64,000 nt of DNA from Streptomyces sp. 1222.5 (GCF_900105245.1 NZ_FNSZ01000001.1:5516001-5580000); one strand, 5' to 3'. Shown: positions 16,056-24,094, counted from the stretch's first letter. Notes: generated from the sequence alone by a model not told the origin. Numbers and translations: made by a program.

Positions 16056-17021
16056 ATGCGTGGTCTGCCGCCCCGGCGTCTCGCGTCCACTGTCCTCTGC
16101 GCCGCCGTCCTGGTCGGCATCACCGGCCCTGCCGTCGTCGCCGCCGACTCGTCCCAGGAACACGCGCGAGCCGCCTCGCCCGCGTTCGCCCCCGCAGCCG
16201 AGAAGCTGCTGGCCCAGGTCAGAGCCCTGGACCACACCGGTACCGTCCCCAGGCCGGTGCTCGACCTGCTCGAACAGTCGTTGGAGAAGGGCAAGCTGCC
16301 CGCCGCCGAGGCCCGGAGACTGGGTGACGCGGCGAAGAAGGCCCTCGCCGAGGCCGCGGCGCGCCCGGCGTCCGCGGTCGCCCCGTCGGCGACGGCCACG
16401 GCCGCCGCCCCCACCGCGACGCCGACGGCACCGGCGGCCTCCACCCCGGCATCCACCGCGCCGACGACCTCCGCCGCGCCGACGACTCCCGCCAAGCCCG
16501 CGGCCGCCACTCCGGCGGCTTCGACGCCTGCTGCTTCGACTCCGGCGGCGGCCAAGCCCGCTGCGTCGACCCCGGCTGTCGTCAAGCCCGCGGCCTCCAC
16601 CCCCGCCGCGTCCTCCTCCGCGTCCGCCTCTCCGAGCCAGTCCGTGGCGCCGGACGTGGCGGCCAGCCCCTCGCAGTCGGTGGCCGCGAAGAACCGTGAC
16701 GACGCCAAGCCGGCGGCCCGCGACGCCGTGGACGACCTGCTCGCCGCACTGGACAAGGCGATCGACAACCTGGTCGACGCCATCACCGCCCACCTCGACC
16801 AGGTGCTCTCCTCGGCCGACGGTCTGGTCGACGGCCTCCTCGACCTGATCGACTCGGTCCTCGGCGGCGTCCCCTCCACCCTGCCGTCACCGGTCTCCGT
16901 CGCCGCCGCGGCGGTGCCGGACGCGGCCGTGCCGTCGCTGCCCCCGGCCGACGCCGTACCGTCGCTGCCCGCCCTGCCGTCGACGAGCACGTCCGCGGCC
17001 CCGGAACTGCCGGCCGGCTGA
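16056..17021 (+). CDS. Secreted Ala/Pro/Ser/Thr-rich protein of unknown function
   Basis: I do not recognise a family. The 321 residues comprise a signal peptide (about 1-30, cleavage near VVAA/DSS), a helical segment at 40-105 (AAEKLLAQVRALDHTGTVP and a following charged helix), a low-complexity Ala/Pro/Ser/Thr stretch at about 108-225, and a second helical segment rich in Asp and Leu (VDDLLAALDKAIDNLVDAI). There are no cysteines in the mature part and no sorting signal. The ATG at 16056 has GGAAGGAA upstream. It looks like a long disordered spacer between two helical ends. Its location among chaplins suggests a cell-surface role, which is inference. Confidence 0.75.
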   Translation: MRGLPPRRLASTVLCAAVLVGITGPAVVAADSSQEHARAASPAFAPAAEKLLAQVRALDHTGTVPRPVLDLLEQSLEKGKLPAAEARRLGDAAKKALAEAAARPASAVAPSATATAAAPTATPTAPAASTPASTAPTTSAAPTTPAKPAAATPAASTPAASTPAAAKPAASTPAVVKPAASTPAASSSASASPSQSVAPDVAASPSQSVAAKNRDDAKPAARDAVDDLLAALDKAIDNLVDAITAHLDQVLSSADGLVDGLLDLIDSVLGGVPSTLPSPVSVAAAAVPDAAVPSLPPADAVPSLPALPSTSTSAAPELPAG

Positions 17022-17037
17022 CGCCGTTCCCCCCCCG

Positions 17038-17077
17038 CGTCCCAGCCGTCACGCCCCCGGGTGTGACGGCTGGGACG
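17038..17077 (+). terminator. Terminator after the Ala/Pro-rich secreted protein
   Basis: A perfect 15-base stem: 17038-17052 pairs with 17063-17077 around a 10-base loop. It begins 17 bases after the stop. Confidence 0.8.
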
Positions 17078-17215
17078 CCGAGGTGAAGCCGGGTGAGGGC
17101 TCCTCGGGGATCTCATATGTCTTGTGACCCGAGGGTTTCCCGCCCGCTCGCGACTCGTTAGGCAGGGCGCCGGACATTCCCCGGGGTGACGTGAGTCGCC
17201 GAAGAAAGGAGCACG

Positions 17216-17500
17216 ATGAAGTCCCTGAAGGCCGCCGTCGTCGTCGCCGGTTCCGTGGCCCTCGCCGGCGCCGCCGCGCCCGCGTTCGCGTCCACCGCCC
17301 ACGACCTGCCGCCCATGAGCCTGAACGGCGGGCTGGCCTCGATCGCCGAGCACCCGCCCACGGTCCAGGACCTGATGCCGCTCCAGCACCAGTCGGACGC
17401 GCTCGACACCGAGAACAAGGACTCCGTGCTGAGCACCGTCAAGGACGCCACGACCACGCTCAACAAGCCGGGCCTGCTCGGCGGTCTTCCCCTGCGCTGA
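17216..17500 (+). CDS. Small secreted protein of unknown function
   Basis: A 94-residue protein with a clear signal peptide (MKSLKAAVVVAGSVALAG start, cleavage PAFA/STAH) and a 68-residue mature part. The mature part has no Cys and contains MSLNGGLASIAEHPPTVQDL and a C-terminal NKPGLLGGLPL. GAAAGGAG lies eight bases before the ATG. Hairpins lie on both sides, so it is probably monocistronic. No family is recognised. Size, secretion and position make it a candidate minor coat protein. Confidence 0.72.
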   Translation: MKSLKAAVVVAGSVALAGAAAPAFASTAHDLPPMSLNGGLASIAEHPPTVQDLMPLQHQSDALDTENKDSVLSTVKDATTTLNKPGLLGGLPLR

Positions 17501-17520
17501 CCTCCTCACCCCGCACAACT

Positions 17521-17550
17521 GGGCCGGTACCGCAGCCGCGGAACCGGCCC
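17521..17550. terminator. Hairpin after the small secreted protein gene
   Basis: GGGCCGGT at 17521-17528 pairs with ACCGGCCC at 17543-17550, with further inner pairing. It starts 20 bases after the stop at 17500. Confidence 0.6.
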
Positions 17551-17660
17551 GCGCCGTGTCCGGGACGGCTTCCCTCGTTCGTGTGGAGCGCTCCGGGCCA
17601 CTGCTCCGGACGGGTGAGAAGCCGTCAGGTCGCCCCACGGCCCGTCGGTATGGTCGCGCG

Positions 17661-18164
17661 GTGACCTCAGCGACAAGTGAAACCCGTCCCTTCCGCGCCG
17701 CCGACCTCGGCACGCTCGTCCTGCTCGCCTGGATGGCCAGGAACGAGGAGGGGGACGGCAGGACACCCTGTCTCCTCGCCTGCTCCCTGGGCGACGGCCC
17801 CGACGGCCCCGAGGCCGCGTCCGCCGCCGTGGAGCGGCTCCTCGGCGACGTCGGACTGTCCATCGGCGGCGAGCCCGTCGACGGCACCACCCGGCCGGGC
17901 CTCAAGGTCAGCATGCTCGTCGTGGCCGGGCAGATCGTCCTGCAGCTGCCGAACGTCAGCAGCCAGGTCACCCCGCCCGCCGAGTGGGTGCAGGCGGTCG
18001 AGAAGCTCGGTTACACCTACTTCATGTTCACCACGCGGATCTGCCCCTCCACCGGCCCCCGCCGGCCGGTCCAAGGACAGGAGCTGGCCGTGTTCGCCGG
18101 CTCCCCGGAGACCACCGACGCCGCCGCCCACGTCTTCCTGCCCGCCCGCGGCCTGCGCACCTGA
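17661..18164 (+). CDS. DUF5949-like conserved hypothetical protein
   Basis: A 167-residue cytoplasmic alpha/beta protein with no signal peptide or membrane segment. Recognisable blocks are LGTLVLLAWMARNEEGDG, CLLACSLGDGPDGPEAA and FMFTTRICPSTGPRRPVQG. I recall this type as the Streptomyces family DUF5949, whose function is unknown; that assignment is from memory. The start is GTG 17661. Its TGA overlaps the ATG of the VKOR gene (TGATG), so the two are translationally coupled. Confidence 0.7.
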   Translation: MTSATSETRPFRAADLGTLVLLAWMARNEEGDGRTPCLLACSLGDGPDGPEAASAAVERLLGDVGLSIGGEPVDGTTRPGLKVSMLVVAGQIVLQLPNVSSQVTPPAEWVQAVEKLGYTYFMFTTRICPSTGPRRPVQGQELAVFAGSPETTDAAAHVFLPARGLRT

Positions 18165-18748
18165 TGCAACGCCACGCGGGCGGCGGCCGTGCCTTCGCCC
18201 TGCTGGTCGTGCTCACGGGGGCGGCGGGTCTGCTCGCCTCCTGGGTCATCACCCTCGACGAGTTCGAGCTGCTGAAGAACCCCGCCTTCGTGCCCGGGTG
18301 CAGCCTGAACCCGGTGGTGTCCTGCGGCAGCGTGATGAAGAGCGACCAGGCCTCGGTGTTCGGCTTCCCGAACCCCATGCTGGGCCTGGTGGCCTACGGG
18401 ATCGTCGTCTGCGTCGGCGTGAGTCTGCTCGCCGGGGCCCGCTTCCCCCGCTGGTACTGGCTGGTCTTCGAGGCCGGCTGCCTGTTCGGGATCGGCTTCG
18501 TCACCTGGCTCCAGTTCGAGTCGCTGTACCGGATCGACGCGCTGTGCCTGTGGTGCTGCCTGGCCTGGATCGCGACGATCCTGCTCTTCTGGTACGTGAC
18601 GTCCCTCTGCGTGCGCCACGGCTTCCTGCCCGCTCCGGCCTGGCTGAGGACGTTCTTCGCCGAGTTCACCTGGGTGCTTCCGGTGCTGCACATCGGGGTG
18701 ATCGGCATGCTCGTGCTGACGCGCTGGTGGGACTTCTGGACGAGCTGA
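18164..18748 (+). CDS. Vitamin K epoxide reductase (VKOR) family membrane protein
   Basis: A 194-residue polytopic membrane protein with five hydrophobic segments. It carries the VKOR signatures: C46 and C54 in the CSLNPVVSCGSVM loop after the first membrane segment, and C128-LW-C131 in the fourth. Bacterial VKORs oxidise a periplasmic DsbA-like partner and pass electrons to quinones, so they drive disulfide formation outside the membrane. No thioredoxin domain is fused here. Short chaplins have a conserved Cys pair and rodlins also carry Cys, so this enzyme may oxidise coat proteins, an inference from context. It is coupled to the upstream DUF5949-like gene. Confidence 0.9.
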   Translation: MQRHAGGGRAFALLVVLTGAAGLLASWVITLDEFELLKNPAFVPGCSLNPVVSCGSVMKSDQASVFGFPNPMLGLVAYGIVVCVGVSLLAGARFPRWYWLVFEAGCLFGIGFVTWLQFESLYRIDALCLWCCLAWIATILLFWYVTSLCVRHGFLPAPAWLRTFFAEFTWVLPVLHIGVIGMLVLTRWWDFWTS

Positions 18749-18851
18749 CTATTACGGCACCCGGGGGAATTGTGCACTGGCGGCGTTTTCGGCTCGTTAC
18801 GCGGTACGGACGCCGAACCCCCCCCGCATCCTGAAAGGGACCGTACCTGAC

Positions 18852-19367
18852 ATGAAGTCGACCACCCGAGGAACCCTTGCCGCCGTCGTCACGGGCATCG
18901 CTGCCACCGTGGGAGCCGCCGGTCCCGCGGCGGCGTCGGGCGCGGTCCCCGTCCCCGTGCCTCTGGGCGGCGTCTCCACGGCCCTCGACATGGAGCTGCC
19001 CCACCTCGGCGCACAGGTGCCGCTGGTGAAGCCTGGCGCCCCGGAAGGACCCCGGTACGTCAGGGGCCGGCTGCTCCCGGAGCGGACGCTGCCCCAGCTG
19101 CCCGTCAGCAGCGGCCTGCCCGGGGCGGACGCCAGGTCCCCGCTGCCCCATGTCCTCGGTGACGGCGGCTTCGACCACGTCGGCCTCGACGCGCCCGCCT
19201 CCGACCTGCGCGCGCTCGCCCCCGGCCTGTCCGTGGACGCGCCCGTGACGAGCCCCGACGCGGGGAACTTCGGCCTTCCGCGGCCCAAGCTGCCCCAGGT
19301 CGGCATCCTCACCCCGGCCCTCCAGAACGTCTCCGACGCGAACCTCGAGTCGGGGCCGGGTCTGTAG
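18852..19367 (+). CDS. Secreted protein of unknown function
   Basis: A 171-residue protein with a signal peptide (about residues 1-29, cleavage near AAAS/GAVP) and a Pro/Gly/Leu-rich mature part without Cys. There is no recognised domain and no membrane anchor or sorting signal. Short motifs such as LPHLGAQVPLVKPGAP, LPQLPVSSGLPGAD and LPQVGILTP form a loose LPxL/LPQ pattern. GAAAGGGACCG lies upstream of the ATG. It is flanked by VKOR and the tyrosinase operon, so a surface role is plausible but unproven. Confidence 0.7.
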   Translation: MKSTTRGTLAAVVTGIAATVGAAGPAAASGAVPVPVPLGGVSTALDMELPHLGAQVPLVKPGAPEGPRYVRGRLLPERTLPQLPVSSGLPGADARSPLPHVLGDGGFDHVGLDAPASDLRALAPGLSVDAPVTSPDAGNFGLPRPKLPQVGILTPALQNVSDANLESGPGL

Positions 19368-19790
19368 GGCGCGCGGGGCCCATGGCCCGGCGGGCCTGCC
19401 GCAGGCCCCTGCCCCGGTCCGCCGATCCGCGTCCGGCACGGGCGCACCGACGGCGCCCCGGCCGCCGCATCGGCCGGGGCGCCGTCCGGGATCCGGGGCC
19501 TCTCGGAGGGTGCCTCCTCCCCCCCGTGTCACCGCCGCATCGCCAGCCCCGCCGATCGTTCCGTGGGCCGTCCCATCGACCGTTCCGTGCGCGTCTCGTC
19601 TGCCGTTGCGCGGGCCGTTCCGTCGGTCGTCCCCTCGGGGCCCGCCGCTCGCCGTATCGCCCGTACTGCCGTGCGGCATTCGCCCGTTAGCCGTCGTCGT
19701 ACCACCGGATGGCCCTCCGACGGTGACTCAGCGCGGCCTTCAGCGGTTACCACTCCGGACAAGATCTGTAATCCGGACGAGGAGTGCGCG
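19368..19790. other. Intergenic region before melC1
   Basis: These 423 bases hold a terminator hairpin (19449-19486) and then a stretch with several CGTTCCGT-like short repeats (about 19556-19635). Just before melC1, TCCGGA is repeated on both sides of ATCTGTAA. I see no supported gene. The melC promoter should lie in the last 150 bases. Confidence 0.55.
19449..19486 (+). terminator. Terminator after the secreted protein gene
   Basis: A perfect 15-base stem: 19449-19463 pairs with 19472-19486 around an 8-base loop. Confidence 0.75.
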
Positions 19791-20294
19791 ATGGTCATCG
19801 GTGCCGGTGGCGTGGCTGTGGGCGCGGAACAACAGCAGGTGTCAGGGGGAGCGGGCAGACCGTCGCGGAGGGAGGTGACGCGGGGCCTGATCGCCTCGGC
19901 CGCGGCGCTTGCGCTGGCACCGGTCGTCGCCGCCTCCCGGCCCGTGCCCGTGAACGAGGAACCCGACGGCGACTCCTTCGACGAGACCTACCGGGGCCGC
20001 CTCATCCAGGGCTTCCTCGTGCCGACCGGGGGACGCAAGGCCACCGACGTCGAATGGCAGATCACCATCGACGGCCGCCCGCTGCACCTGATGCGCCGCG
20101 CCGACGGCAGCTGGCTGAGCATGGTCGACCACTACACGTCGTACGCGACGCCACTGGAGGCGACGCGCGCGGCCGTGGACCAGATCGGCCCCCGCCAGCG
20201 GCTGCGCGACCTGGCACCCGGACCGGTCGGCGGGGAGCACCCCGGCGGTCACCTGCACATGGCGATGGGGGGTCGGCATGGCGTACGTGCGTAA
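19791..20294 (+). CDS. melC1: Tyrosinase co-factor / chaperone MelC1
   Basis: A 167-residue caddie protein. The N-terminus has a twin-arginine signal (SRREVTRGLIASAAALALAP) after a polar lead of about 25 residues. The core matches the MelC1 family: DETYRGRLIQGFLVPTGG, TIDGRPLHLMRRADGSWLS and VDHYTSYATPLEATRAAVD. MelC1 binds apo-tyrosinase, delivers two copper ions and carries the complex through the Tat pathway. GGACGAGGAG precedes the ATG. It overlaps melC2 by 17 bases, as in other Streptomyces mel operons. Confidence 0.93.
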   Translation: MVIGAGGVAVGAEQQQVSGGAGRPSRREVTRGLIASAAALALAPVVAASRPVPVNEEPDGDSFDETYRGRLIQGFLVPTGGRKATDVEWQITIDGRPLHLMRRADGSWLSMVDHYTSYATPLEATRAAVDQIGPRQRLRDLAPGPVGGEHPGGHLHMAMGGRHGVRA

Positions 20295-21144
20295 GAACGT
20301 CCGCAATCTCACCGCGACGGAGCGGCGGCGGTTCGTCGACGCGCTGCTGGCCCTGAAACGGCGCGGCGAGTACGACGACTTCGTGCGCATGCACATCCAT
20401 TACTACACCGCCGACGGCGAGGACGGTCTGCGTACCGCCCACATGGCCCCGTCCTTCCTGCCCTGGCACCGCAGGTTCGTACTGGACCTGGAGCGGGCGC
20501 TGCGCCGGATCGACTCCTCGGTGACGGTGCCGTACTGGGACTGGACCCGGGACCGCTCGACGACCTCCGTGCCCTGGACGAAGGATCTGCTCGGCGGCAA
20601 CGGCCGGCGCTCCGACCGGCAGGTCATGACCGGTCCCTTCGCCTACGCGTCGGGTCACTGGACCATCAAGGAGGGCGTCACGGACGGCCGGTTCCTCGCC
20701 AGGGACCTGGGCCGCTCCGCCTCCCCCATCCAGTTGCCCACCAAGAAGGAGCTCCAGGGGGCGCTGGACGACCCGGTCTACGACGCCTGGCCCTGGAACT
20801 CGACGGTCCGCAAGGGCTTCCGCAACAAGCTGGAGGGCTGGGGGTCGGGTTCCGGCAGCGCGTCCTGGCACAACCACAACCGGGTGCACCGCTGGGTCGG
20901 CGGCGCGATGCTCGGCGGCGCCTCGGTCAACGACCCGGTGTTCTGGCTGCACCACGCCTTCCTGGACCTGCAGTGGTACCGCTGGCAGCGTGCCCACCGC
21001 AGCCACCGCTACCTGCCCGCCGAGCCGCCCGGCGCCCGCGACGAGCAGCACGAGCGGGTGGTGGCCCGGCATCAGAAACTCCCGCCGTGGAACGACACCC
21101 CGGACCAGCTCGAGGACATGAGCGGGATCTACCGCTACGCCTGA
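20278..21144 (+). CDS. melC2: Tyrosinase MelC2
   Basis: A 288-residue type-3 copper enzyme that hydroxylates monophenols and oxidises diphenols to quinones, the first step of melanin. All six copper ligands are present: His39, His55 and His64 (CuA; MAPSFLPWHRRF block) and His200, His204 and His226 (CuB; WHNHNRVHRWVGG and WLHHAFLDLQW). The VPYWDWTRD motif is intact. It is about 15 residues longer than the usual 273, partly through an insertion before CuB. It has no signal of its own and depends on MelC1 for export. A bidirectional terminator follows. Confidence 0.96.
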   Translation: MAYVRKNVRNLTATERRRFVDALLALKRRGEYDDFVRMHIHYYTADGEDGLRTAHMAPSFLPWHRRFVLDLERALRRIDSSVTVPYWDWTRDRSTTSVPWTKDLLGGNGRRSDRQVMTGPFAYASGHWTIKEGVTDGRFLARDLGRSASPIQLPTKKELQGALDDPVYDAWPWNSTVRKGFRNKLEGWGSGSGSASWHNHNRVHRWVGGAMLGGASVNDPVFWLHHAFLDLQWYRWQRAHRSHRYLPAEPPGARDEQHERVVARHQKLPPWNDTPDQLEDMSGIYRYA

Positions 21145-21171
21145 GAGACGAACGGGAGGGGGAAGAGGAGC

Positions 21172-21210
21172 AGGAAGGGCCCCGGCGCTCGGAGTGCCGG
21201 GGCCCTTCCT
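21172..21210. terminator. Bidirectional terminator between melC2 and chpG
   Basis: A perfect 15-base stem: 21172-21186 pairs with 21196-21210 around a 9-base loop, followed by TTT on the plus strand. It lies between convergent genes. Confidence 0.85.
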
Positions 21211-21225
21211 TTTCGTACGGCCGGA

Positions 21226-21525
21226 TCAGTTGCCGTAGCCGCCGTCGTGGCTGGGGCCGGGGTTGCCCGGCATGCTGTCGCCACCGCTGTGGTTGAGGCA
21301 GTCGTCGCCGAAGGCGGGGTTCAGCAGGCCGACGACGTCGACCGTGTTGCCGCAGAGGTTGACCGGGACGTGGAGCGGAACCTGGACGGCATTGCCGGAC
21401 AGCACGCCGGGCGAGCCGGCGGCCAGACCATGGGCACCCGCGTCGGCCAGAGCCAGCCCGGCCCCGCCGACCACCACGGCACCGGTGCCGAGGGCGACAA
21501 CGGCTGACTTCGCGATGCGAGACAT
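21226..21525 (-). CDS. chpG: Short chaplin, ChpG-like, with Gly-rich tail
   Basis: A 99-residue short chaplin: signal peptide 1-27 (cleavage LALA/DAGA), chaplin domain with GSPGVLSGNAVQVPLHVPV and NLCGNTVDVVGLLNPAFGD plus a second Cys, then a 21-residue tail rich in Gly, Ser and Pro ending GGYGN. There is no sorting signal. The start is the ATG at 21525, with AAAGGAGAACGTG directly before it; the longer in-frame start at 21573 lacks support. Synteny (convergent after melC2) supports chpG. The promoter element is at 21586-21611. Confidence 0.9.
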   Translation of the reverse strand: MSRIAKSAVVALGTGAVVVGGAGLALADAGAHGLAAGSPGVLSGNAVQVPLHVPVNLCGNTVDVVGLLNPAFGDDCLNHSGGDSMPGNPGPSHDGGYGN

Positions 21526-21585
21526 CACGTTCTCCTTTTGTTGCTCGGTAAGGCGCAGCAGCAGGCCAGCCACCGCACTCCCCGT

Positions 21586-21611
21586 TCAACGGCGGCACAC
21601 GGACCTGGTCA
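21586..21611 (-). promoter_or_regulatory. Candidate SigBldN-type promoter of chpG
   Basis: On the minus strand: TGACC, exactly 16 bases, GTTGA, ending 61 bases before the chpG ATG. It is the fourth example of this element in the window. Confidence 0.55.
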
Positions 21612-21731
21612 CGGTGATCGGCGGGGGATCACCCTTTCAACGGCAGCCGCCCGGCGGGAGGCCACACACCCGGCCCCGCACCCGGCGATATTCGGGGGCG
21701 GCGGGCCCGGGCGCTGACCTAGCCTCCGGCC

Positions 21732-22283
21732 ATGGACACCGACAACCCTCCCGAGCCGGCCGAACGGTCCCGGCAGCTGATCGGTCTGCTCGCCGAGGAG
21801 CGGCGACTGCGGGCCTTCGCGGCCGTGGTGCTGGGCGCGGACAGCGCCGGGCAGGTCGCCGAGGCGGCCGGGCTCCCGGCGAAGGACACGGCCCTCGCGC
21901 TGCTCAGGCTGCGCGAGCAGGGCGCCGTGACAGACCGTCCGGACGGCGGACTCACCGTCTCCTACGGCCTGCTGCGCGAGCTGGCCCGCACCGAGCGGTC
22001 CTCGCGGCCGTCCGGGGACGCCGTTCTGGACACCTTCGTGCGCGGCGGCCGGCTCGTCCGGCTGCCCGCCCGGTGGACCCGCAAGAAGCAGGTGCTGCGG
22101 CACATCGCCGAGCGGAGCTTCGAGCCGGGCGTGGAGTACCCGGAGCGCGTGGTGAACGAACGGCTGCGGGGCTGGTGCGAGGACTCCGACGACACCGACC
22201 ATGTGACGCTCCGCCGCTACCTGGTGGACCTGGGGCATCTGCGCCGCAGCGACGGCGTCTACACGCGCGTGGCGGCGTCCTGA
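21732..22283 (+). CDS. DUF2087 domain-containing protein
   Basis: A 183-residue cytoplasmic protein. Residues 10-85 look like a winged-helix/ArsR-type reader (RLRAFAAVVLGADSAGQVAE and ALALLRLREQGAVTDRPDGG). Residues 100-180 form DUF2087: TFVRGGRLVRLPARWTRKKQ, YPERVVNERLRGWCEDSDD and LRRYLVDLGHLRRSDGVY. Such proteins are probably small transcription regulators; the ligand is unknown. It ends seven bases from the convergent dehydrogenase gene. Confidence 0.87.
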   Translation: MDTDNPPEPAERSRQLIGLLAEERRLRAFAAVVLGADSAGQVAEAAGLPAKDTALALLRLREQGAVTDRPDGGLTVSYGLLRELARTERSSRPSGDAVLDTFVRGGRLVRLPARWTRKKQVLRHIAERSFEPGVEYPERVVNERLRGWCEDSDDTDHVTLRRYLVDLGHLRRSDGVYTRVAAS

Positions 22284-22290
22284 CGGGCGC

Positions 22291-23250
22291 TCAGGGCAGT
22301 CGCCGTACCGGGGAGCCGGCCAGGTAGGCCTGGATGTCCTCCACCGCCTGGCCGTAGTACGTCGTGTAGTTGGCCCGCGACACATAGCCGAGGTGGGGCG
22401 TGGCGAGCAGGCGGGGCGCGGTGCGCAGCGGGTGGCCGGCGGGCAGCGGCTCGACGTCGAAGACATCGACGCCGGCACCCGCGATCCGGCCCTCGTGGAG
22501 CGCCGCGAGCAGGGCCTCCTGATCGACGATGGCCGCGCGGGAGGTGTTGATCAGGAAGGCGGTCGGCTTCATCACCGCGAGTTCCGCGGCGCCGACCAGG
22601 CCCCGGGTGCGGTCGCCGAGGGCCAGGTGCACGGAGACGAAGTCGCTCTCCGCGAGCAACTCCTCCTTCGAGGCGGCCAGTTCGACGCCCTCCTCCTCGG
22701 CGCGCTCCTTGGTGAGGTTCTGGCTCCACGCGCTGACCCGCATGCCGAAGGCGAGCCCGACGCGCGCCACCCGGCTGCCGATCCGGCCGAGCCCGAGCAG
22801 GCCCAGCCGGCTGCCGTGCAGGTCGGTGCCGACGGTGGACTGCCAGGGGCCGCCCGCCCGTAGCGCGGTGCTCTCCTCGACGATGCCCCGGGCGAGACCC
22901 AGCAGCAGCGCCCAGGTCAGCTCGACCGGCGGGGTCCCCGAACTCGCCGTGCCGCAGACGGTGACGCCGTGCGCCTCGGCGGCGTCGTAGTCGATGACGC
23001 TGTTGCGCATGCCGGAGGCGACGAGCAGCTTCAGGCGGGGGAGGCGGGCGAGGAGGGAGCCGGGGAAGGGGACGCGTTCGCGCAGGGTGACGACGATGTC
23101 GAAGCCTGCGAGGGCCGCGGCGAGGGCGTCCTCCCCGTCCAGGTGCTCGCGCAGCGCGACCACCTCGACCCTGTCCTCGATCACCGACCAGTCGGCCATG
23201 CCGGTGGCCACGCCCTGGAAGTCGTCCAGCACCACACAACGCAGTCGCAC
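22291..23250 (-). CDS. D-2-hydroxyacid dehydrogenase (NAD-binding)
   Basis: A 319-residue cytosolic enzyme. The central Rossmann NAD-binding domain has LGLLGLGRIGSRVARVGLAF. Catalytic-region motifs are INTSRAAIVDQEALLAAL (substrate Arg) and LLATPHLGYVSRANYT (catalytic His). The family interconverts 2-keto and D-2-hydroxy acids with NAD(P)H; the substrate is not evident. The start is GTG 23250, giving VRLRCVVLDDFQG, with GGAGGGG about nine bases upstream; the in-frame extension to 23319 lacks a ribosome site. It is the last chromosomal gene before the integrated element. Confidence 0.88.
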   Translation of the reverse strand: MRLRCVVLDDFQGVATGMADWSVIEDRVEVVALREHLDGEDALAAALAGFDIVVTLRERVPFPGSLLARLPRLKLLVASGMRNSVIDYDAAEAHGVTVCGTASSGTPPVELTWALLLGLARGIVEESTALRAGGPWQSTVGTDLHGSRLGLLGLGRIGSRVARVGLAFGMRVSAWSQNLTKERAEEEGVELAASKEELLAESDFVSVHLALGDRTRGLVGAAELAVMKPTAFLINTSRAAIVDQEALLAALHEGRIAGAGVDVFDVEPLPAGHPLRTAPRLLATPHLGYVSRANYTTYYGQAVEDIQAYLAGSPVRRLP

Positions 23251-23402
23251 GCGATCCCACCCCTCCGACGCTCCCGACGCTCCCGAGGGCGACTGTAACG
23301 GCAGGCCGGGGGCGCGCATCAGCGGGGGACCCGGCGCGCACGGAGAGCTCCGACCGGGTGATCTTCAGCCCCGGCCAACGATGCCGACCGGTCCGGGACA
23401 CC

Positions 23403-23519
23403 GGCTTCGGCGTGTCGCGCGTCACCCATTCTGAGCAGCAAAAACGCCCTCCCATGGGGAGGGCGGAGACTGGCGCCCCCGGCAGGACTCGAACCTGCGG
23501 CCAAGCGCTTAGAAGGCGC
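23403..23519. repeat. att-type direct repeat (left copy) with tRNA-Arg(TCT) 3' fragment
   Basis: 117 bases identical to 30278-30394. It holds the last 49 bases of tRNA-Arg(TCT), including CCA, at 23471-23519 on the minus strand, plus the tRNA terminator hairpin at 23440-23464. The tRNA 5' half is missing, so this copy is not functional. This is the displaced original 3' end left when an element integrated into the tRNA gene. Confidence 0.92.
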
Positions 23520-24094
23520 ATCTCCTGCTCGCCCGTGCTGGGCCGCTGACCTGGGTGTTCATACGGCTTGGCGACGCCGCGCCCACCGACTTCGACCCCC
23601 ATTCGACACGCTGCCTCCGGACCATAGGGGCGGTCCTCAGTAGCTGGTCTACTGACCACCGGTCCCGCCCACCGGCGGGACCGAAGAAGCCCACGGCTCT
23701 GACCAGCTCAGACACTGTGGGTTTCTGTCGTTGTCGGTCGGTGTCGGGTGACCTCGGACGGCCCGGGGACGGCCCGGGATGAGCACCGCTTTACAAGTTC
23801 GATCCGAGCCTGCTCCGCCTACTGCCGTCGACCGGTGCGACGGTCGGGCACAGACGCTGGTGTATGCCCCCGTCCGGCGTCGTTGATGTCAGCCGTGGAT
23901 GTCAGATGCCTGGAGTCGAAGCCCACGAAGATCAGCTGCCCCGGTCTAGCTGTTGCTGAGACAATCCTCAGCGACGCGAGAGGTGACCGCTTGCTCGTCG
24001 CTGCACGTCTCGGCTGTACGGCCCGGGGCCGGCGGGGACTACTCAGGACGCCGATCGCGCGCCACGCTCATACGGCCACCCGCGAGCCGCCTCT
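23520..24094. other. Gene-free left end of the element
   Basis: 575 bases without a supported gene. It holds a 23-base sequence at 23589-23611 that resembles 30185-30207, and ACGGCCCGGGGACGGCCCG at 23758-23776, which recurs with one change at 27594-27612. It looks like eroded mobile-element DNA. Confidence 0.6.

Noticed and set aside
23471..23519. A second tRNA-Arg gene at the left end of the element
   Set aside because: Only the 3' 49 bases exist. The acceptor 5' strand, D arm and half of the anticodon arm are missing.
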